A DNA stretch of 64,000 nt, taken from the NCBI RefSeq assembly GCF_011397635.1, contig NC_064766.1, forward strand, positions 42,620,100 through 42,684,099, read 5' to 3'. The DNA is from Epinephelus fuscoguttatus. Lineage: Eukaryota; Chordata; Actinopteri; Perciformes; Serranidae. Of the stretch, positions 56,270-64,000 are shown in pieces. The notes beneath the pieces are model-generated. The model ran no database searches and had not been told where the DNA came from. It saw nothing but the letters and a program-made list of their open reading frames with translations. Position 1 is the stretch's first letter. Every line of letters begins with the position of its first letter. The position numbers and the translations under genes were made by a program.

Positions 56270-58850
56270 ACATCAAGGAGACGTCCAGCCGACATCAAGG
56301 AGACATCCAGCAGACATCAAGGAGACGTCCAGCCGACATCAAGGAGACATCCAGCAGACATCAAGGAGACGTCCAGCCGACATCAAGGAGACCTCCAGCT
56401 GACATCAAGGAGACATCCAGCTGACATCAAGGAGACGTCCAGCCGACGTCCAGCCAACATCAAGGAGACATCCAGCTGACATCAAGGAGACCTCCAGCTG
56501 ATGTCCAGCTGACATCAAGGAGACGTCCAGCCGACATCAAGGAGACGTCCAGCCGACATCAAGGAGACGTCCAGCCGACATCAAGGAGATGTCCAGCCGA
56601 CATCAAGGAGACATCCAGCTGACATCCAGCAGACATCAAGGAGACGTCCAGCCGTCATCAAGGAGACCTCCCGCAGACATCAAGGAGACCTCCTGCCGAC
56701 ATCAAGGAGACGTCCAGCCGTCATCAAGGAGACATCAAGGAGACATCCAGCTGACATCAAGGAGACCTCCAGCTGACATCTAGGAGACATCAAAGAGACA
56801 TCCAGCAGACATCAAGGAGACATCCAGCTGACATCAAGGAGACATCCAGCTGACATCCAGCAGACATCAAGGAGACATCCAGCAGACATCAAGGAGACCT
56901 CCAGCTGATGTCCAGCCGACATCAAGGAGACATCCAGCAGACATCAAGGAGACCTCCAGCTGATGTCCAGCCAACATCAAGGAGACATCCAGCAGACATC
57001 AAGGAGACATCAAGGAGACATCCAGCCGACATCAAGGAGACGTCCAGCTGACATCCAGCAGACATCAAGGAGACATCCAGCAGACATCAAGGAGACCTCC
57101 AGCTGATGTCCAGCCGACATCAAGGAGACATCCAGCAGACATCAAGGAGACCTCCAGCTGACATCCAGCAGACATCAAGGAGACATCCAGCTGACATCAA
57201 GGAGACCTCCAGCTGACATCTAGGAGACATCAAGGAGACATCCAGCAGACATCAAGGAGACATCCAGCTGACATCAAGGAGACCTCCAGCTGACATCCAG
57301 CAGACATCAAGGAGACATCCAGCAGACATCAAGGAGACCTCCAGCTGATGTCCAGCCGACATCAAGGAGACATCCAGCAGACATCAAGGAGACATCAAGG
57401 AGACATCCAGCCGACATCAAGGAGACGTCCAGCAGACATCAAGGAGACCTCCAGCTGATGTCCAGCCGACATCAAGGAGACATCCAGCAGACATCAAGGA
57501 GACCTCCAGCTGACATCCAGCAGACATCAAGGAGACATCCAGCTGACATCAAGGAGACCTCCAGCTGACATCAAGGAGACATCCAGCTGACATCAAGGAG
57601 ACCTCCAGCTGACATCCAGCAGACATCAAGGAGACCTCCAGCTGACATCCAGCAGACATCAAGGAGACATCCAGCAGACATCAAGGAGACCTCCAGCTGA
57701 TGTCCAGCCGACATCAAGGAGACATCCAGCAGACATCAAGGAGACCTCCAGCAGACATCAAGGAGACATCCAGCTGACATCAAGGAGACCTCCAGCTGAT
57801 GTCCAGCCGACATCAAGGAGACATCCAGCAGACATCAAGGAGACCTCCAGCTGACATCCAGCAGACATCAAGGAGACATCCAGCTGACATCAAGGAGACC
57901 TCCAGCTGACATCAAGGAGACATCCAGCTGACATCAAGGAGACCTCCAGCTGACATCCAGCAGACATCAAGGAGACATCCAGCAGACATCAAGGAGACCT
58001 CCAGCTGATGTCCAGCCGACATCAAGGAGACATCCAGCAGACATCAAGGAGACCTCCAGCAGACATCAAGGAGACATCCAGCTGACATCAAGGAGACCTC
58101 CAGCTGATGTCCAGCCGACATCAAGGAGACATCCAGCCGACATCAAGGAGACGTCCAGCCGACATCAAGGAGATGTCCAGCTGACATCAAGGAGACATCC
58201 AGCTGACATCCAGCAGACATCAAGGAGACGTCCAGCTGACATCCAGCAGACATCAAGGAGACCTCCAGCAGACATCAAGGAGACCTCCAGCAGACATCAA
58301 GGAGACCTCCAGCCGACATCAAGGAGACGTCCAGCCGACATCAAGGAGACATCCAGCTGACATCAAGGAGACGTCCAGCCGACATCAAGGAGACGTCCAG
58401 CCGACATCAAGGAGATGTCCAGCTGACATCAAGGAGACATCCAGCTGACATCCAGCAGACATCAAGGAGACGTCCAGCTGACATCCAGCAGACATCAAGG
58501 AGACCTCCAGCAGACATCAAGGAGACCTCCAGCCGACATCAAGGAGACGTCCAGCCGACATCAAGGAGACATCCAGCTGACATCAAGGAGACCTCCACCT
58601 GACATCTAGGAGACATCAAGGAGACATCCAGCAGACATCAAGGAGACATCCAGCTGACATCACGGAGACATCCAGCTGACATCCAGCAGACATCAAGGAG
58701 ACATCCAGCTGACATCAAGGAGACCTCCAGCTGACATCAAGGAGACCTCCAGCTGACATCAAGGAGACATCCAGCTGACATCAAGGAGACATCCAGCAGA
58801 CATCAAGGAGACATCCAGCAGACATCAAGGAGACATCCAGCGGACGTCCA
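56270..58850. repeat. 11/22-bp minisatellite, GACATCAAGGA + GACATCCAGCT
   Basis: About 117 copies of a 22-bp unit made of two related 11-bp halves that share GACATC. Variants at the CAGCAG/CAGCTG/CAGCCG junction and ACATCC/ACGTCC/ACCTCC recur in blocks, and a higher-order unit of roughly 400 bp seems to repeat between 56.8 and 58.1 kb. It ends about 80 bp before the melanopsin relic. Confidence 0.96.
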
Positions 58851-58929
58851 GCAGATATCCAGTGGACAACAATGACTCATCACCAGCTGACCACGACTCT
58901 CTGCTCTCTGTGATCATCATCACAGCAGG

Positions 58930-60206
58930 ATGTCGAAGGTTCTTCACCTTCATGGCCACGTCCCAACACACCACACTCACCCGAAGCCTCACCTGTTCTC
59001 CACGGTTGACGTTCCTGACCACACCCACTACATCATCGGCTCTGTCATCCTGTTGGTAGGGGTGATGGGCATGCTGCGAAACGGTCTGGTCATCTACGTG
59101 TTCTGTCGCAGTCCGACACTTTGTTCGCCCAGCAACCTGCTGATGGTCAACCTGGTGGCAGCAGACTTCCTGATGTCTCTGACGCAGTCTCCCGTCTTCT
59201 TTGTGTCCAGCCTACATCACCACTGGGTGTTTGGGGAGCTTGCCTGTGAGCTGTACACTTTCTGTGGTGCGTTGTTTGGCATCACCTCCATGATTACACT
59301 GACAGCCATTGCGGTGGATCCCTGCCTAGCTATCACACGGCCACTGGCTCTGCTGGGCGGGGTGAGTCGTGAGCGGGTGTGGGCGGTGCTGGTGGGGGGG
59401 ACTACATGAGCTTCACCACCGCCATGCGCACCTCCACTATTCTGCTGTTCGCCTTCGTCTTCTTTGTCCCGCTCTGTCTCATCGCTGGCTGCTACTTCGC
59501 CATCTTCCAGGCGGTGTGGGAGGCAGCTCAGGAGGTGGAGCAGCTGAACTGTGGTGAGACCAACAAGGCATACAAGCGTCTGCTCAGTGACTGGCGGTTG
59601 GCTAAAGTTGCTCTGGGAGTGATCCTGCTGTTCGTCATCTCCTGGTCACCGTACTCTGCTGTAGCTCTGACCTCCCACCTACTGACACCCTACATGAACT
59701 CAGTTCCTGCTGTCATAGCAAAGACCTCCGCCATTCACAACCCCATCATCTACGCCATCACACACCCAAAGTACCACGCCGCCATCGGCTGCCACGTCCC
59801 ACTGCTGCGCCCTCTGCTGTGGCTGCATGAAAAGGACCTGCGCTCATCTTTCAGCTCCAGCAGCACTTCATCTCACCGAGCCACGCTCACTGGTCAGAGC
59901 CCAGCAGGAGTCCAGCTCAGCGCCGGCGTCTGGGCCAACAGCTGATAGAGCTAGACCCGACTGTCCTAAGCGTCTGACAGCGAGTCTTGCTGGACGGAGA
60001 GCGAAGCTGATGGATCCAGTGCCGGATCAGCGGCCGTCACCGGACAGGTGTCCACTGACGTCACTGCAGACAACACTGCCGCCCCCAACACCAATCCTGA
60101 CACCACCATGAGCATCTTTGACACCGCCATCGCCACCACCGTCCTTAGCCAGCAGAGACGACAGACAGGAGCTGACTCACCTGATGGGGGCACTGCAGCC
60201 GAGTAA
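58930..60206 (+). pseudogene. opn4: Intronless melanopsin (opn4) pseudogene
   Basis: Relic of a retinal-binding, Gq-coupled opsin. The first frame from ATG 58930 covers TM1 to the end of TM3 (VPDHTHYIIGSVILLVG, DFLMSLTQSPVFFVSS, CELYTFCGALFGITSMITLT). The E/DRY motif reads VDPCLAI, so the Arg is lost. At about 59400 the reading jumps from VWAVLVGG directly to DYMSFTTAMRTSTILL: TM4 and most of ECL2 (about 35 codons by family comparison) are missing and the frame shifts. TM5-TM7 then read cleanly, including VISWSPYSAVAL and VPAVIAKTSAIHNPIIYAI with the Schiff-base Lys. After a frameshift near 59920 and another near 59975, the tail SDSESCWTESEADG still resembles melanopsin. No introns interrupt it; teleost opn4m2-type genes are, as I recall, intronless. 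Confidence 0.85.
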
Positions 60207-60289
60207 ACCAACAAAAACACGACTTAAACAGGAGCACTGCGACAGTTAAGAAACTGACTGAGGTCATTGTTAGACACAATAAGTCTGAG

Positions 60290-62710
60290 AAGCAGTATAT
60301 ATATTATTATGTTCATATATTAATATTATTCCAGCACATCAATCAATCAATCACAGCAACCTGCTTGTTTAAGTATACGCTATTATGTTCAACAGTTGTC
60401 ATTTATACTGATTAAAGAGATGTTGTTTGACTAACAGTTTGAATGTTCTTTTGCTGTTTGTTTGTGTGATGTGCCTGGGAAACAAGTTCCACTCATACAT
60501 GCCTCTGTACACAACAGTTCTTTTACCCCAATTAGATTTCACAGTTGGCAATGCAAAATATCCGCCAGCCGCATGTCTAGTGATATATTCATGGTTATCA
60601 GCGTTGTAGCATAGCTCTTGGTATAATACATGAGGAGTCTTTGTTATGGTCACATATCTAATGAATAATAATAATGAATAAATTAATCTGTCGCTAACCA
60701 TTAACCAGCCAAGATTCATATGCATTTTAATGACACTTGACATCAAACTACAACCAAGAACAATGCGTGCAGCTCTGTTTTGTATTTTTTGTAGTTTTGC
60801 AATCATATGTGCAGTTGCATTTGCCCAAACTGCAGGGCAGTAGTCAAGATTTGATATAATTAAGGCTTGAATTACTAGTCTAGTCTGATTTTGGAGTTAG
60901 GCATGCCCTGTGTCTTCGTATTATAGAAATACCATGTCCCATTTTAATAACTATCTTATTAATATGTGTTTTCCATGATAATTTTTCATCAATGACTATT
61001 CCCAGCAGCTTGATACTGCCCTGTTTTATTTTAAGATTTAACTGTGGGTTAGTCCTGATGTTGAAATTTGAGCCTAATATCATGCAGTTAGTTTTTGATA
61101 CATTCAAAACTAATTTATTACAATTTATCCAGTCTTCAACTGTTTTTAACTCCTCGATTAAAACTGTATTTAGCTCACTGGCTGTAAATGCAGAGGCATA
61201 TATGGTCGAATCGTCAGCATACATGGCTAAAGTGGCTCTGTTCAAATTTTGTGGCAGATCATTCGTAAAAATAGTAAATAGTAATGGACCCAAGCAACTA
61301 CCCTGTGGCACCCCACATCTCACAGCTCGCATATCAGAAAAGCAACCATTGTAGAAAACTGTTTGCATCCTGTCTGTAAGATAGCTTTTCATCCATGTCA
61401 AGGATAACAGATCAAACCCATAACATTCTATTTTTTTCAGCAATATGTTGTGGTCAATTATGTCAAAGGCTGCTGAGAAATCCAGCATAACAGCACCAAC
61501 CATGTTCTTCTTATCAATTTCTCTGAGCCAGTCATCCGTCATCTGAGCTAAAGCTGTGGCAGTGGAGTGCCCCTCTCTGTATGCATGCTGAAAATCTGTT
61601 ATTAGATTATTGCCTAGCATGTAACTCATAATTTGTTCGTATATAATACTTTCCATACATTTGCATAATACTGGCAGTATACTTATTGGACGGCTATTTG
61701 CACCCGAAAATGGCTCTTTCCTGTTTTTAGGCAGTGGCAGTATTTTGGCTGTTTTCCATTTTTGTGGACATAGACCACTGCTGAAGCTGGTGTTCATAAT
61801 ATGGCAGATCGAAGGTGCAACTAATTCTGCAACTGGTTTCAAAATTTTGCTGTCTAAATTATCAATACTGGGTGGTTTGTTTTTGCAAGTTCTTATAATA
61901 TTTTCAACCTTTTTTATACATACATTATCAAAACTAAATATACAATTTATTCTTCATAATACTGTCTTTTATTAATAGGCCAGATATATGATCATTACTG
62001 TCAATAGAGGGCAAATTATCTTTTAATTTTTCAACTTTATTTAAAAAATATGTATTAAAATAGTTTGCTATATCAATTGGCTTCGTTAAGAAGTTGCCCT
62101 CTACTTCCAAGAATGATGGTGTATCCAAAGTGTTTCTACCCAGTAGGTCATTTAGTGTTTTCCAAACTTTTTTGCCATCATTGTTTTCATAATATAATTT
62201 CTTTTTAAGTCTATTTAATTTAGTAACATGGTTTCTTAATTTACGATATATGATCCAGTCATCCCTTTAACCTGTTGTCATTGCGGTTTTCTTCGATTGA
62301 TCTCTTTGTCTCATGTATTCTTTAGTCTCATTGTCTAACCAGGGTGACTGAATATTCTTGACTGTGAACTTTCTGAGAGGCGCATGCTTATTAATTACAG
62401 GCACAAAAATTTCATCAAACCTGGACAGAGCTTCATCTGGATTATTTTCCTTTAGAACATCCTCCCAGTTCAATTTCTTTACTTCTTCAATAAAGTTTCC
62501 TCATTAAACATTTTGTATGATCTTTTCATTATCACTTTAGGTCCAGGTTTTTTAATTTTTGCTTTCCTGACATCTGCAATAAGATTGTGATCTTATGCAC
62601 TCCATCAGAACCGATACTGATTTTAGACAAAGTTCTGGTGCATTTGTATATATATGTTCGATACAGGTCGAGCTAGTGATACCATCATACTTATGACATA
62701 TCCTTGTAGG
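60290..62710 (-). mobile_element. Non-LTR LINE of the Rex1/Babar-like (CR1-related) group, minus strand
   Basis: The RT ORF at 60880-61842 carries SRPISILPVLCKCMESIIYE, FQHAYREGHSTATALAQM, VMLDFSAAFDIIDHNILL, CGVPQGSCLGPLLFTIF and MYADDSTIYA, with all catalytic residues. A frame break at 60806-60880 separates it from the C-terminal part (KLQKIQNRAARIVLG) at 60399-60806. Upstream pieces at 61934-62473 (FNTYFLNKVEKLKDNL, WLDNETKEYMRQRDQS) are the EN-RT linker. The endonuclease is mostly missing, so the copy is 5'-truncated near 62710. The subgroup is assigned from motif style. Exact 3' limit uncertain; it probably ends at the AATC run near 60340. Confidence 0.82.
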
Positions 62711-63343
62711 TTTATTTATCGATGCCAATGCCCCGCCCCCTTAACATGCTACGGTGCTCTGCCCCCTTTACACGCCATGATGATGTGATTTAAAAAGACA
62801 AAGGAGAAACTTCCTGATTTTCAGGAGGAAGTTTTCAGGTCATTTAGTTTTGACTGGACGCAGAGAAAACGTCATGTTGGGGCAGGGCTGGACTTTAAAC
62901 AGTGATGACATCATCATTTCTTTCTGTCCAATAACGGCTCCTCTAACTGTTTTATGTAAAGGACTGTGACTGTGTGTCCTTCCTTCCTTCCTTCCTTCCT
63001 TCCTTCCTTCCTTCCTTTCTTTTCAACTTCTGTCCTCTCTTCTTTTGTATCCTGTTTCCTTTCTCATCCCCTTTCCTTCCTTCCATATTTCAGCGTTTCC
63101 TTCCTCACACCTGTCGGTCAGTTTATCCATCGCTGCGGACTCTTCCTCACTGAACGTGACTTCCTGTCTCACATCATACATCCTGTTTGTGGACTGTGTC
63201 TGTGTTAATGCTGCTGTCAATAAAGTTTGAGTGTGTTGAATGTAACATGTTAATCCCCCAGATTAGCTGTGTCTTCAGTCTGTTAGCAGTTAGCAGATTA
63301 GCTGTGTGCTGTTAATCCGTCTGCAGCGTGTCTGTCAGTCAAC
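62711..63343. other. Promoter-proximal region of the tmx3-like gene
   Basis: Contains two CCCGCCCC/CTGCCCCC patches (62733-62770), a (CCTT)n microsatellite at about 62978-63017, and AATAAA at 63219-63224 followed by a GT-rich stretch that could be the poly(A) site of an unseen plus-strand transcript. A TTAGCAGTTAGCAGATTAGC repeat lies just before the ATG. No TATA box is evident. Confidence 0.4.
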
Positions 63344-63793
63344 ATGTCGTCGGTCAGAAGGAACCCAGTCTTGCTCTTCTCAGGTACGTTGTGAACCAAA
63401 CCTCACTCATATTTCCAATGATTGTAAACCAGGTACAGACTGATGCCTGAACAGCTACAAGGCTCCGGGATCTGCTCATCATTAGCAGAGTCAGTCAGAT
63501 TAAACATCTCAATCTGAAGGATGAATTCATCTGATGAGTCGCCTCAGATTAAACCTGAAAACATCCACAGTGTTCGTCTCTCAGAATCAGCAGTTTTTTT
63601 ATGGGACTTTTGGATGAACAGCTTTAATGAGACAGTACACAGAGCTATTTCCAGTTTCTCACCTGATCAATAAACCAATCACAGCTCTGATTTCATCATT
63701 CAGTGAAAATGATCAGCCTGACACCTCTGTATGTTTTTCAGTGCTGCTGGTTGTTGTCTCGGTGTCGGCCTTCGTGGAGGAGCTCGATGACTC
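63344..63793 (+). CDS. tmx3: TMX3-like transmembrane thioredoxin, first two coding exons (3' partial)
   Basis: ATG at 63344. Exon 1 is 63344-63383 (donor CTCAG|GTACGT); exon 2 is 63742-63793 (acceptor TTTTTCAG|TG, donor ACTC|GTGAGT). The join reads 30 codons plus two bases: a basic start (MSSVRRNP), a hydrophobic signal core (VLLFSVLLVVVSVSA) and then FVEELDDS, close to the FVEDLDES found at the mature N-terminus of vertebrate TMX3, an ER membrane protein-disulfide isomerase. The thioredoxin domain with its CGHC site would lie in the next exons, outside the window. Identification rests on this short segment plus the signal peptide. Confidence 0.62.
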
Positions 63794-64000
63794 GTGAGTG
63801 TCTTTAAATGATTGATTGAAGCTGTAGGGGAGACCGGGTCCAGTTGGTCATAGTTTAGCTGCCGTTACTAAAGATGAAGGAACCGACAGAAACAAGTTCA
63901 ACATTGAACTCTGAAGAACTGGAAAACATCAACATTTAAACACAGATCTGTAATAAACATAAGCATAGAATGATGAATGTTAATTTCTTCTAAATGTAAC

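Noticed and set aside
56270-58850. Possible repeat-protein gene in front of melanopsin
   Set aside because: Frames are interrupted repeatedly by unit-length variants and stops; the ATGs found are repeat-derived.

Overview
The window reads as nuclear DNA of a teleost fish. The evidence is split genes with GT/AG introns, host genes that match vertebrate families (a CCR9-type chemokine receptor, EF-1 alpha, a C2H2 zinc-finger gene, a melanopsin relic, the 5' end of a TMX3-like thioredoxin), and a fish-typical repeat load: L2 LINEs ending in TTTATAAATAAAATTGA, a Tc1 element, PIF/Harbinger, Penelope, a Rex/Babar-like LINE, RNase H-bearing I-group LINEs and a tRNA-derived SINE. It is not bacterial, so there are no operons or ribosome binding sites to call. 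The species cannot be named from the sequence.

Layout. 1-1415: the 5' two exons of a ccr9-like receptor on the minus strand, with a 10-bp minisatellite filling its intron. 1.5-4.8 kb: two large minisatellites. 5.2-9.3 kb: old repeat debris and microsatellites. 9.28-13.67 kb: a complete seven-coding-exon eef1a gene on the minus strand, with tandem repeats in several introns. 14.0-18.7 kb: a SINE, microsatellites, one perfect 24-bp hairpin, one orphan candidate exon and otherwise featureless sequence. 18.7-19.6 kb: a broken THAP-domain exon with its own promoter motifs inside a ~100-bp inverted repeat. 19.6-31.6 kb: a nested LINE cluster in which an I-group LINE has been split by at least three later insertions. 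32.0-32.7 kb: a non-autonomous hAT-like element. 33.0-35.5 kb: a 15-bp minisatellite that is stop-free in four frames. 36.7-44.4 kb: a nine-finger C2H2 gene whose seven coding exons join to an uninterrupted 561-codon frame, with a Tc1 element, a 16-bp minisatellite and a SINE in its introns. 45.0-45.5 kb: an L2 endonuclease fragment. 46.07-55.03 kb: one PIF/Harbinger element with both terminal repeats and TTA duplications, itself invaded by an L2 tail, a nearly complete L2 and a Penelope fragment. 55.1-58.9 kb: two more tandem arrays. 58.9-60.2 kb: an intronless, disabled melanopsin. 60.3-62.7 kb: a minus-strand LINE. 63.3-63.8 kb: the first two coding exons of a tmx3-like gene running off the right edge.

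The host genes look functionally unrelated (immune receptor, translation factor, transcription factor, photopigment relic, ER oxidoreductase). I find no convincing new multi-gene system. The most unusual features are at repeat/gene boundaries: a splice donor copied seven times by a tandem repeat, GT microsatellites sitting directly at two splice acceptors, an L2 stub forming the end of an eef1a intron, a THAP exon enclosed by inverted repeats, and a hammerhead-like motif in the Penelope tail. Tandem arrays with units of 10-22 bp, plus the 0.8-kb CAGA array, occupy nearly one fifth of the window by my count.
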